Below are positions 21,517-32,310 of a stretch of 64,000 nucleotides of DNA, in pieces; the stretch's first letter is position 1; each line of letters begins with the position of its first letter. The DNA is from Zarea fungicola. Taxonomy: Eukaryota > Ascomycota > Sordariomycetes > Hypocreales > Cordycipitaceae. The notes beneath the pieces were generated by a model. It did no database searches, was not told the DNA's origin, and worked only from the letters and a program-made list of their open reading frames with translations. Location: assembly GCA_900169235.1 (NCBI GenBank), contig FWCC01000216.1, positions 1 to 64,000 of the forward strand, given 5' to 3'. Made by a program: the position numbers and the translations under genes.

Positions 21517-24086
21517 ATGTCTGAGCCAGTGAAGCGACGCAGGAGGCCTGCCGTGTAAGTGGCTCACCATTGTTGCATGGCTTGTCGCAAGGCTAACAGC
21601 GAAAACCAGCGCCTGTATTCTTTGTCGCAAACGAAAAATCAAATGCAACAAAGAGTTCCCATGTAACAACTGCATAAGGTCAAGAACTGGGGACTGTGTC
21701 TATGAGAGTTGGCCACAGGACGGACATTGGCCGCAGCATAGAGTCGCACCACCCTCCAATTCAAGCACCAATCTGTGGAGGCAACCTCAACCGATTGCAC
21801 CAAACAATATCGACGCCTTACCATCAGCGCCAGCATCGGCTCCGGCGTCTCACCATGTTAGCCCCATCTCTACGAATTCACCCCAAGGCACCGACGCATC
21901 GCACGAGTCCGAGGGGAATCACCTGAGGCAGCGGATTCGCGAGCTCGAGGAGCAGCTCTCCAAAGTCAACCTAAAGTACGCTGGCGACGGCGACTCCCCT
22001 TTGGTATCCACGACGTCGCTGGAAACCGCAACGTCGAAAATAGGCGGCGTCTTTCATTTGATGTGCGACGCGCCTACGGCAGGAACAGGGCCAGGGATTG
22101 CGCGCACATTGATGCACAAGACGCGTATGTTTGGTCAGAGTCACTGGTGTGTGGCTACAGTCATCATGGTGAGCAACGCGCCTGTTTTTTTCTTGTTTTT
22201 CTTTCTTTCTCTCTCGTTATTGAGAAACTTAAAACACATACTAAGCGGTCTTTACAGATTCGTGACGTATTTGAGACGATAGATTCGCGACTGCAAGAGG
22301 TTGGCGCGACGGCTTGGGCAGGCATTGCAAAATGCAAAGCGTTGGCGCGATTCATCAAGGCCAGGCGGACACCAGCTTGGCCAACATTGCAAACCTCGCC
22401 GCTGCCCGACAAGGCATTGGCCGACGTGCTGGTTGAGAATTATTTGCAGACCACCGAGTCACTGTATCGAATTCTACACATTCCCACCTTTCGAGAGCAA
22501 TACAATGCACTCTGGGTAGCAGATGCCCCCCAAAATCCAGGATTCATCATACAAGTCAAGCTTGTGCTTGCCCTGGGTGCCATCCCGTACGATGATCTAT
22601 TTACAATGCGAGAGACGGCGCTGCAATGGGTCTTTGAAGCCAAGACGTGGCTGTGCGGACCCAAGTTCAAGGCTCACCTCGACATTTCGTCGCTGCAGAC
22701 CAGCATTTTGCTGCTCCTTGCCGAAGAGCGACTCGGCCTCGTGGGTGACTCCATGTGGAGCGACTGCGGCGTACTGCTGCGGCGCGCCATCTTCATGGGC
22801 CTTCATCGGGATCCCGCGCGCCTGCCCGACCGCAGCCTGCTGACGTGCGAGATGCACCGCCGCTTGTGGAACACCATTGCTGAGCTCAACGTCCAGTCCA
22901 GCCTGGGCTCCGGCGGGCCCGTGTTCCTGTCCATGAGCGACTTTGACACGAAGCCGCCGGGCAACTTTGACGACGAGCAGCTCCTCGAAGACAGCCCCGT
23001 GCCGCGCCCGCTCGAGGAGTGCACGCAAATGACCCTGGCGCTGGCGCTCCGGGAGACGTTCTCGCAGCGGCTCGACGTCTTGCGCTTTCTCAATGACGTG
23101 TCCACGGGTGGATCGTACGACGAGACGCTCCGGCTGGATCATGCGCTCCGGACGGCGTACAAGGCACTCGGACGCCGGCTACAATCATGCACAGGACACG
23201 GTGCGAAGCGGACGCTGACGAGCTTTGAACTGCGGCTTATCGATACCGTCATGTATCGGTACCTCTCGGCTCTTCATGTGCCATACTACGTCGCGGCCAT
23301 GCAAGAGACCAAGTACGCGTATTCGCGGACCGTCGTGGTAGACTGTGCCATGAAGATGTGGAGCTTGCTGGGCGGGAACGCATCGATAGAAGCGGCGCAG
23401 AGCCGTGCGCAGGGCGCGGAGGAAGGGGAACGTCTCCTCCGACGGCTCGTCACGACAGGAGCGGGCTTCTTCATGGTATCGGCCATTTACTCTTCCTTGC
23501 TCCTCATCATGGAGCTCCGCGCGCAACTGAAAGAGAGCGACGGGCTGGGTCCCAGGATTCTCCGGCCGGATCTCCTCGCTGTTTTGCAGGAATCTCAAGA
23601 ATGGGCACTGCAGGTGATTAAAGCCGGGCACACCAACGTCAAGGGATATCTGCTGCTGCGCATCATTGCCGCGCAGATTGATGCCATGTCGCGCAACCTG
23701 TCGACTGAGGCGCACGTGGCTGCTCTGATTGAGGCGGCCATTGAAGTGTCGAATACATGTTGCAACATTTTAACAGAGATGGCGGGGAAATTGCAGGGAG
23801 CGGAGAATGGTCCTGCGGCGATGCAGCAATCTGCGGCACCGATTTCGACGCCGCCTTCCATGGGTGCAGAGTGCTCATATACAGCAAGTTGCCCCTTCTC
23901 GCCCCCATTCTTTCTCCATTTCCTTTCTTCAAAATCTTCATATTTTCGCCTAGAAGGATCTATACTAACATATACTGCCAGGCCTTGGATGATTTACTAG
24001 CCGGTGCAGACACGTGCAGTGAGGGGTGGCCAGCGAATTATGGGTATGACATGGACGAGTTTGAGTGGGCTTTACTTGACGGCTAA
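21517..24086 (+). CDS. Zn2Cys6 transcription factor with Fungal_trans domain; last intron is GC-AG
   Basis: Four exons (21517-21554, 21610-22168, 22258-23883, 23982-24086) join in phase to 775 aa. The finger begins across the first junction: CILCRKRKIKCNKEFPCNNC followed by IRSRTGDC, i.e. six spaced Cys. A Ser/Pro-rich linker and a short coiled coil (HLRQRIRELEEQLSKVNLK) follow. Exon 3 is the regulatory domain (ENYLQTTESLYRILHIPTF, the PF04082-like start; later SDCGVLLRRAIFMGLHRDP). The C-terminus DMDEFEWALLDG is acidic, typical of an activation tail. The third intron has donor GCAAGT after ACA at 23881-23883 and acceptor CCAG at 23978-23981; every GT alternative I tried breaks the frame. The EthD gene downstream is co-oriented and might be a target. 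Confidence 0.88.
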
Positions 24087-24379
24087 AGAGTGGTGGAGAT
24101 GTCGGTGTCTTTGTACAACAGATGTAGTTTCACAGCATATCTTGCATGAGTGATTAAAAGAAAAGAGCTTTGAATGGCTCGCTCACGGGTGGGCGGGTAT
24201 TATCACGGCGTCTGGATCGGTGGGTTCCGTGATTGACATTTCGCGACAATGCGTGCGGGGTCATTCGGATAACAAATCAAAAAGGCTCCAGGAAGTTTCA
24301 TCTTCTTCCCTCCCTCACCTCAATAATAAAAAAACACTACTCTCGCAGACAAAAGATTTCCATTTGCTCCCCATTTACC

Positions 24380-24782
24380 ATGGCTACCGTCAGTATTTTG
24401 TACCCGTCGGGTCCCGACTTTGACCTCGAATACTACCTCGACACGCACATGCCCATTGTCGTAGAGTGAGTGCTTTTTCTGTCTTGGCAAAACCCTTGTC
24501 CCGCTATCTGTCCTCCCCCATACAGCCTCAGTTCACGGCTAACTCGAGCATTGTGTAAGACAATGGACTTCATTCGGCCTTCAGGGCTACGAAATTGTGG
24601 TATTGCCGCCCGGCCAAAAGTACCAGATTCTGGCCCTTCTCAAGTGGGACAAGCTCTCCTCGTGGGAGACGGCAGACACGAGCGCGGCGGCGCAGATTGT
24701 GTATGGCGACATTCCCAAGTTTACCCTGGCCAAGCCCGACATTTTCAAGGGCAATACGCAGGCTGTGAAGAATATCGTTTAA
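24380..24782 (+). CDS. EthD-family dimeric alpha/beta-barrel protein
   Basis: Exons 24380-24465 and 24560-24782 join in phase (102 aa). It begins MATVSILYPSGPDFDLEYYL, then DTHMPIVVE across the intron to QWTSFGLQGYEIV, and ends FKGNTQAVKNIV. The DxxYYxxxHxP motif and the short ferredoxin-like length are those of EthD-type proteins, which act as small oxidoreductase partners, decarboxylase-like or cyclase-like enzymes, or stress proteins. No catalytic assignment is possible from sequence alone. It lies 290 bases downstream of, and in line with, the Zn2Cys6 regulator. Confidence 0.85.
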
Positions 24783-24986
24783 AGCTATGGGCTTCGCGAT
24801 TTTTCTTGGTGAGAGCGGCGTCGCATTTGGCTTCAATAGGTTCACGTAGCTATTTTTCTCTGCGAAGTGATACCTAGTTAAATGCAGTTAAATGTAGTTA
24901 AATCTGGTGATGTTGAACAGCTTTGTCTATGTTCCAAGGTGCGATATACTGCTATGTGTACATGTTCCATGCAACCAACCGTGACT

Positions 24987-26954
24987 TCATAGCAAAGAAG
25001 GCAGCATCTCACAGCCTGATATGGCATCTGTTAGGCTGGAATGATAGTCAAGGAATCCTGCTGATGAATCATGTAGGTCATTCCGAATCCAGAGCCTTTC
25101 CGTCAAGTATGTGGCGTATCCCAAGCTCGCTGATCTTAGTCCAATGGTAGGAGCATGGTTTCCAACGAGCGGCAGCCATCTTTCAGTCTCAGACGCTGCT
25201 GCCAGCAGAACTTCAAGAATAAGCCTCCTCTCTTCGTCGTTACGTGCCTCAGTGCCAACTAGAAAGAGAGCGAATGGCGGATGTCTGGTGCTAGATCTGA
25301 CATGCTGGTTGTGGAGGTTGTAGGACAAGAGCCAGAACGCGTCATTAAGTACACAGGATAACGTTTCCGAAGTTCCAACAAGGCCACGGACTGCTCTCTC
25401 AAAATAAATCCAAACAGCAGCTATGAACAGATGTTTACGTGAAGATTCGATGAAGCCTGCTGTGCTGGAATTCGCCTCGGTAATCTTCAGGCTGTAAGGG
25501 TTTGGCCAAGATGTCGCCGTGATACCGGTTAAATCAGCCATACTTTGAAAGTAGGCCTTGCGAAGGCGCGTTTCCAATTGGCCAATCGAGTTACTGTACT
25601 CTGTGCTGTGACGTTGATGGTCAGGAAATCTCTCCAGGAGGTGAATAATATCGTCAAGTAGTTTGACCTCATCTAGCAGGCAGTCGGAATGGATCATGAC
25701 CTGGTACGCTACATATCAGCCTTTTGTAAAGTGTGCAGTAGAATTCACTTGCATACTTGTAGAGACTGTGAGCGATGAAGGGTCTGTCTGTGATTACCTG
25801 GCATTCCTGGTCGTCTCACACAGTTGACCGAATCCGGTTTCTGCCAATATCTTGCACTGAATCTAGATAAAACATCATGGTAATGCAGACATCGGTATAA
25901 CAATGCGCCTTGTTCGTTCTGTGTGAGGGCTCGGACGTTATTAGGGCACGTGTGTGCCAGGATCGACTTGGCACTAGTCAGATACAAGCCCCAGGAAGAT
26001 GTAGCCTGGGAAGCCAGTGAAATCTACCCCATGTGAGCCACTGCAGAGCGAAAGAAAATATTTAGAAGAGCAATAGAAAATTACCTCTAACCGACAGAGA
26101 AGAAGGCAAGCAGCAATATGCTGCTGCACATGGCATAGTTCGAGAGAGTCGCTTAGCGAAGCATTGTGAAGGGCTTGGAGCGCCTGGCTTTTGAGGCGTG
26201 CTGCTTTGGCATTGTTGCCGTTGCGATGCGTAGATGACAGGCTAAGCAAGGCATATAATACCGCTTTACTAGATGAAGAATCGTCATGAATTGACATTCG
26301 CAAAACGGCATCGCGCAGGCTTAAGGTGGACTCATTCAGGCGTGGTAACACGGCGTATGACACATGGTGAACTAAACCGGTTAGCTGAGGCCACTCGCTT
26401 CTCGAGGCTGCATAATGCCAGAATCTGTGCGTACAATATGAAAATGAGTCTGCATCATCTAGCTCTTGACTGAGTTCTGATAGAGGACTGGGGTTCCTGC
26501 AGAGGCTTTGACTGTTCTGTGTAAGGGATTTGTAGTATGCACAGAGTGCTTGTTAACCAGAATTAGCAATTAGGGAGTGTCAGAATATCTGCATATGTGA
26601 TATTATAATTAAAATATACCTCTGTTATTTACCGCTATTTCTTCGGGAAAAACGTTGATGAAGTACGCCGGGGCTGAGTTTTGCCGGACTTTGGCTGGCA
26701 AAACATTTGCACCCAAAACGGCGCGCCTCTGGTCACCTTTTCGTGGCCATGACAATTTAAACGCCTGTCGATGACATTTTTTGCCGGCGGTGGTGCAGTT
26801 ACTGCATATTGGAACTTCTTTGCTGCAGCGGATCTTGCGTTCTGATGCGAGAATTAGCGAGTCCTCCATGGATATCGCCACTTGGGCTGTAATGCGCGTC
26901 CAGGGCAGCAGTACCTTTGCAAGTCTGGCAGCTTCCTATACTTACTCGCCCCAT
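24987..26954 (-). CDS. Zn2Cys6 transcription factor (Fungal_trans_2 / PF11951 type)
   Basis: Five exons (26915-26954, 26633-26841, 26085-26516, 25757-26005, 24987-25700) join in phase to 547 aa. The finger is split by the first intron: GSCQTCK then ERKIRCSKEVPICSNC with GKKC, followed by FKLSWPRKGDQRRA. The body has HHVSYAVLPRLNESTLSLRD, CHVQQHIAACLLLCRLE, WGLYLTSAKSILAHTCP and near the end HPPFALFLVGTEARNDEERR; these match the PF11951 regulatory domain in order. Exon 4 ends in a poorly conserved stretch before the intron at 25701-25756; an alternative frame there reads DRPFIAHSLYK, which could mean a small indel, but the annotated phases already agree. Regulated genes unknown; the cupin gene is divergent to it. 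Confidence 0.82.
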
Positions 26955-27591
26955 GGTATCGAGGGTTTAGTGCCGAGGGGAAATACCAGGGGCCTCAAGC
27001 GATAAGCAATAAGTCAAGGTTTCGGAAATAGTTGCCTCCCGGCTGAATTGGGATGCGGTTCCAAGCCTCACAGAGAGCCCCACACAACCGAGCGATTTCC
27101 CAAGTGTTCAGTGACTAAAAGGCTAAAAGCTGACAGCATTGAAGCAGTGAAAATGAGTGGATCACTGTAATGCGTCCATGGATTGGATGCATTCAATGTC
27201 CCGCAGTTACGGCTGCTATGCTAGGACTTCAGAATTGAACAGCCTTATCTTATACAACTCTAGACAAAGAAATACCCTTCTTTATACGTGTATTCTGTGG
27301 ACTAAAGGGGCGGAAATCGACCCGCTACCTGCATTGTCTCCCGAGGCCTAACGCTGTTTTGCGTTGTCACTCGATCACAGCCCTGTTGCAGCGCCCCGCT
27401 GATTTTCTCTCACAGAAGTCACGCTATCATCTATTCTCGGCACTCGTTCCATGTACGAGCCAATTTAGTGGAGTAGTAAAATTGGACGGCTCATATGAAC
27501 GGCTTTCCCATCGCCTGTATATAATGCTCTGATCTTCTGCTGCCATTGATTACCTTAACGTCTCGCGGCACTCTACTGCCCATCATACATT
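26955..27591. other. divergent promoter region, Zn2Cys6 gene / cupin gene
   Basis: No coding motif. It separates two divergent genes by 640 bases. A TATA box lies before the cupin gene. Confidence 0.55.
27518..27524 (+). promoter_or_regulatory. TATA box of the cupin gene
   Basis: TATATAA, 68 bases upstream of the cupin start codon, in a leader that otherwise has CT-rich runs. Confidence 0.55.
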
Positions 27592-28321
27592 ATGCTGGCG
27601 TTGACAGACACCACAAAGCTCAGCTCATTGAGCTACACACTCGCTGAGCTGCAGCACACGATCACCGTCCACTTGCCCCAGTCGGACGTTGTCTCTACCA
27701 TGCTCTCTCCCAACTCTACGCACCGCATTATGCAGATTCCTGTTGGATCAAAGTGGTCGCCTGGCGCACATTGGCATGAAGATTACGTTGAACATATCAA
27801 AATCCTGAAAGGTGTAGCGAACGTCTGGATAAATGGGCAGCTACAGGTTCTCGAAGCTGGCGACGAAGCTGCGTTTCAACTCTTCGACGTACATGATTTT
27901 TGCAGGGCCACGCTAGACTCGGGAGAAGTTCTTTTCATTGAGGAATGGACAGAGAACGGTGCGTTGTTCTCACCACGCAGCTTTGTTAATCAAACTAACA
28001 CATCATACCCCATTCGAAGAAGACGGTACGAAAGTGGTATTTTTCCGCAATGCGTTCTCTATAGTTCGCGATACAGAGGCTTTCGGGGGCCTTCTGTGGG
28101 CCTTTCTTCGATTTTTCTATCTCTGCGCCTATAGGGATAATTTTGTTGCGTTTTGTCCGCCTACCACACCGCGTTGGATACAGAAAGCAGTGACCAGGAC
28201 AGTGTTCGGCGTCATAAAGGTTATTGGCAAGGTCGCGGGTTGGACAAGTTGGTATACGAAATACACTCCAGAGGCTCTACGACAGGTGGCCGACAACGGG
28301 TATAACTCTACTTCCCAGTAA
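27592..28321 (+). CDS. cupin-domain protein with C-terminal hydrophobic segment
   Basis: Exons 27592-27958 and 28020-28321 join in phase to 222 aa; the 61-base intron (GTGCGT, branch ACTAAC, acceptor GAAG) removes what would otherwise look like a frameshift. The cupin core is PGAHWHEDYVEHIKILKG (two His and a Glu usable for metal), NVWINGQ and AGDEAAFQLFDVHDFCRA. After the intron EDGTKVVFFRNAFSI leads into a hydrophobic stretch GLLWAFLRFFYLCAY, a likely membrane helix, then a basic/aromatic tail. This layout is common in fungal cupin_2 proteins of unknown reaction. It is divergent from a Zn2Cys6 gene that may control it. Confidence 0.82.
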
Positions 28322-28869
28322 GAGAGGGCAGAGTACAGTTTGAGCTATAACTTAATATACCCAGATGTACTTTGTCAGAATTTACGAAACTAGCCTAGCT
28401 TTAAATTGCTTGTACGAATAGTTAGCTCTGTCGCTCCATACGAGGGCATTAATACGAGGCATTCACAGTCACCAGTTTCTAACCAGGTCGTCTTTCTCCA
28501 CACGAAGCTTCGGCCAATACAGACTACAGACAAAAGAGATATTCTAGAACCCGGTTGTGCATTGGCATTCATTAAGGCACTGAGTATTTAATTCCTTCCT
28601 AGGCGCTTTTAATGCAACCCTCGTACTCCTAGTTTGGGCCCATCTCGCGCGGAATTTCCTGACGCCACTATTTCCGTATTTCCGTCGCGGTTGCATCTGC
28701 TTTCTCATACGACATTCCGCAGTGGTAGTTGCACATTCCGGGCTTGTATGGCTACTATTCCAGTACGAGTATAACAGTAAACTTTCGGCCGAAGACATTT
28801 TCGATAACATTTGATATTTTTGAGCAGGACTACGCTACACGTGGCTCAACTTGGCAGTCCGAAGCCAAA
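28322..28869. other. intergenic, no gene seen
   Basis: Contains only short frames. The open frame of the LYC1-like gene extends back to 28729, but the family-like start is at 28870. Confidence 0.5.
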
Positions 28870-30000
28870 ATGAGTCTCCCAAGTATCAGACTCCCGGGCG
28901 TCGTTCTGAGGAGAGCTACGTATGAGGAGCAAGTTTGTATCTGGACGCGGCATCAACCGCTTTGGGGCCCGCAATATACGGTACAAGCATACATCGCCAC
29001 AGAAAGTCGACTTCTGAATGGCAAACTTGCCGACAGCGATGGGCTCATAGCATCGATACTTACGGATGCGGAAACAAGCACCATCGGCAAACCACGCATC
29101 CTCTCCACCGCAGAAACATACCGCAAAAGAGCAATAGTTCGGGATCCAAATGGTCATGTCCGCCATGTGACGGCTTATGGAATTGCAAGAGTTTACACGT
29201 TTGGCGAGTTTCGTTCTCAGGGATACGCGACGGAAATGCTGGCTCTACTCGGGGCACGCATTCGCGAATGGCAGCGTGAAGCTCCCGGAAGTGCCGAGTT
29301 CTCGGTACTGTTCTCCGACGTGGGTAAAGAGTTCTACGCAAAACAGGGGTGGGTGCCGTTTCCCAGCTCACACTTCACGTTCCCTATCAAAACCCGGTGG
29401 CGACATTTGACGCCTGCCTGACCCTCATCACAAAGAAAAATTTGCAAGAGGCCACAGAGCTTGAGGAGCAAACTGCCCGTCGCAAAATTGCACATCTCCC
29501 TATCAAAGCACAACGAACCCGGATCGCACTTTTGCCAGATTCTGCTACATATGAGTGGCATATGGCCCGTCAGAAGCTTACCTGGTTTGGGCAGGGCTCC
29601 TTCGGTGCATGGTGCCATTTATACACCTCTTGGTTGCCCGAACTCGCGAGTATGGATGCTATGGTCCTGTCAACTCCGATCAAAGGTGGATACAGAAAAT
29701 AATGTTATGAACATTCTTCACTGTGCTATCGAAGATGATACTATTGCCGACAGGGAGCTTACCAAGGCAATCAGTGCAATCATGGAGGTCGTAAATGCGC
29801 AGGCTCACGAGTACTCATGTAATCGAACCGACATGTGGACCCCGGGAAAACGGATTCAGGATATTATAGCGGGCCTAGCAAGCTTGCAAGGGAAGCTGGT
29901 TTGTCGTGAGAAAACGAGAATTGCCAGTCTGCGGTGGTTCGGTCAAGGTTCTGTTTCTGAGGTGGAGTGGGTTGATAACGAAAAGTTCGGGTGGTGTTAG
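28870..30000 (+). pseudogene. LYC1-like N-acetyltransferase (GNAT) with two compensating frameshifts
   Basis: The first frame (28870-29390) starts MSLPSIRLPGVVLRRATYEE and has ETYRKRAIVRDPNGHVRHV, YGIARVYTFGEFRSQGYATE and FSVLFSDVGKEFYAKQGWV, the diagnostic order of yeast Lyc1-like GNAT proteins including the acetyl-CoA loop (RSQGYA). The frame then drops by one base near 29375-29395 to continue as LTLITKKNLQEAT...TRIALLPDSATYEWHMARQ, and gains one base near 29588-29605 to continue as HGAIYTPLGCPNSRVWMLW...NILHCAIEDD to the stop at 30000. Both pieces align with the C-terminal half of the family. No intron fits either shift. Lyc1 family members are linked to lysine acetylation in yeast; this copy is probably dead, unless the frameshifts are sequence errors. 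Confidence 0.82.
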
Positions 30001-30343
30001 GACTGTCATGGATAAAAGAATAGATAAGACGTATAAATATTTTGGACTATTGGTTCATAATAATAATTTTGTGTTGGCATTGAAAGATTGAAATCCATTT
30101 TTGATGGGACAAGTAGCCTATTAAGGCGCTTGTCGACGTTGTTTTGCTCCGTTGTAGAATGGTCCAAGTAGTAGCCCTCAACTTCTTCGAATTGGGAATG
30201 TTTCAAAAAAATTAGTAGAGCCATAGTAATGGGAAAAAGCGCACAATTGGATATTTAACACCACCTCTATTCAACAAATACAGGATCCCAGCATAAACAA
30301 TGTGGGTATAGATTCGAGTTGATAAATTCACACCATATCTAAG
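30001..30343. other. intergenic, convergent spacer
   Basis: AT-rich spacer between the LYC1-like relic and the 3' end of the monooxygenase gene. Nothing else recognised. Confidence 0.55.
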
Positions 30344-32172
30344 CTACTGTTGGGGGTCTACCAGTCTCTTCCCGCGTCCATTCAGCCACTCCTGAACGAC
30401 GCCTATGTAGTCGTTCGGCCCATAGCGATGGAAAAGCTCCGACCATACCCCTGTTCCTTTGAGCTTCCTGTACTTGGCAAGGCCCAAGTCCCCGGCAAGG
30501 AGATCCATATACGAAAGGCAATCAAAGGCCAAATCAGGACACCGTTCTCCAGCTCCCCCAGCAGCATGAGGATGTCTGGTTCTGGTGTGCTCGTTATGGA
30601 GGACTGTCTCGTAATCAACCGTGCCATGGTCAATGGTATCCGCCTCCAAGTTTGGAATCTTATCCATGAAGAACGCTGTGATCCACAGCGCTTGCAACTG
30701 TGCAATCATGATGGCGTTGAGGGCAAGATGAGAGCCAATAAAGGCAACATTTTTGCGCTCCATAAACTTTTTACTTCCGGGAACGAGGAAGCGATAAAGG
30801 ACATAGCGATCTAATTCATTCTTGGGGAAGTTGGGGCGACCTTTGATCGGATCAGAGGCCCCAGGTGGTAGTGTCCGCGTCGGCGTTTGCCGCAAGGAGG
30901 GAAGCTTGGTGAGTATGTCCGCCTGAGCCTTTGTGACTAAAGATTTGCGGCTCAAGGAATGTCCACGTAGTCCCAAATCTGACGAAATTTCCGCAGGTAA
31001 GAATTCGATTGGTGGCTTTGTTCGCCATCCGGTGCAGCAAACCAGTGCATCAATGTCAACTTCTTCCCCGTTAGATAGATGCATGGTGCCCTTTGATAGG
31101 GATTTAACATCAGCAACGTGCACGGTGATCTTGCCTTCTCGTGCGAGGTCGAGCCAAGAAGATGTATAGTTGTGGATGCTCAGAGAGTTGCCCATCCAGA
31201 ACGGGTTCACCCATGGCTTCAGCTTCTGAGTCTCTATATTATCGTCATACCGATGCTCCGTGTAAGCGAATCCCTGTAAAAGGTTCCAAAAACCGCTTAC
31301 AACCTTGCGCCCGATAAAACTACCATGTAGGAAGCTGCGGATGGTCCCGACCGGGCCTGTCTTCTCACTCCAGATGCAGGGATCAAACCAGGTAAAGAAT
31401 CTCGTTGCAGCGAGTCGCTGTATAGAGACCTTGAAAGGAGAAAATAAAACAGGCCAGACCCAACTTGGCCCCCCTCCACCAGGCCGCATAACCAGGTGGA
31501 CATGCGCTCCGGACTTTGCGGCAAAAAAACAAGTGTCCCAGGCGGATTTATTGCCACCCAGCACGGCGACATACTTGGATGACTGGATTTCATGAGCCCG
31601 ATGTTGAAGCTCCTTTGCATGAAACAACGGTCCCTCGAACTTGTCCTGGCCGCCAAGCTGCGGCATGAACGGCTCAGAGGTGAGCCCAGTGGCAACAACC
31701 AGTTTGCTGGTAATAATGATTCGTGAAGATTGCAAATCCGCAGAGCGAGCCCGAAGTAGCCAAGAGCCGTCGTCTCTTTGCTCTGCCGAAAGTACTTTAT
31801 GTTGCAGACAGAGCCGCGACTGTAAGTCAAAGTGTTCCGCAAATTGCGAAAGGTAGTTGTGAACTACTTCACCCGGTATGTGCTGACCGACATCCACTCC
31901 AAATTTTCCAGGCGTCATTGGAAAGTCTGAGAACTCATAAGTACCAAGTAAATTGTTGGTCTTCAGCCCAGGGTACAGTCGTTCCTTGGCCCAGACGCCG
32001 CCGACGGAGGCGGCTGTGTCAAAAATGGCCATGGTGGCGATGGGGCACGCCTCCAGATACGTTTTCGCCATGGCGAGACCATGCCATCCTATGCGGTATC
32101 AGCATCACAAGACTGTGTGGCATTACTCAGAAACTCACCAGCACCAACAATGACGATATCAAATTTTTCCAT
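30344..32172 (-). CDS. FAD-dependent (Baeyer-Villiger/FMO-type) monooxygenase
   Basis: Exons 32139-32172 and 30344-32088 join in phase to 592 aa. The first exon supplies MEKFDIVIVGA and the junction completes the FAD Rossmann loop GAGWHGLAMA. Then come FDTAASVGGVWAKERLYPGL (flavin contact), FEGPLFHAKEL (the FMO/BVMO FxGxxxH fingerprint) and YVAVLGGNKSAWDT (second, NADPH-type dinucleotide fold). A late ALVCCTGWRTKP corresponds to the conserved ATG-like motif. Length suits fungal secondary-metabolite FMOs rather than the shorter YUCCA type. It lies 138 bases downstream of, and in line with, the decarboxylase gene, so the two are probably co-regulated. Substrate unknown; an aldehyde, ketone or N-containing product of the neighbouring enzymes is plausible. 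Confidence 0.85.
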
Positions 32173-32310
32173 TTTTGTGTCTGTATAATAGCAAAAGACT
32201 ATCCTCAGATAAACCAGAACGGTATGCAGGTCTTAGTCAGAGATAGTGACAGCATCGGCACCGTTATTTTTATTAAAAAGCTTAGACCTGGAGGGATTTA
32301 GAGACTCAGT

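Noticed and set aside
25757..25830. Possible frameshift in the PF11951-type regulator, because an alternative frame reads DRPFIAHSLYK
   Set aside because: The called exon ends and starts agree in phase without it, and this stretch is poorly conserved in the family.
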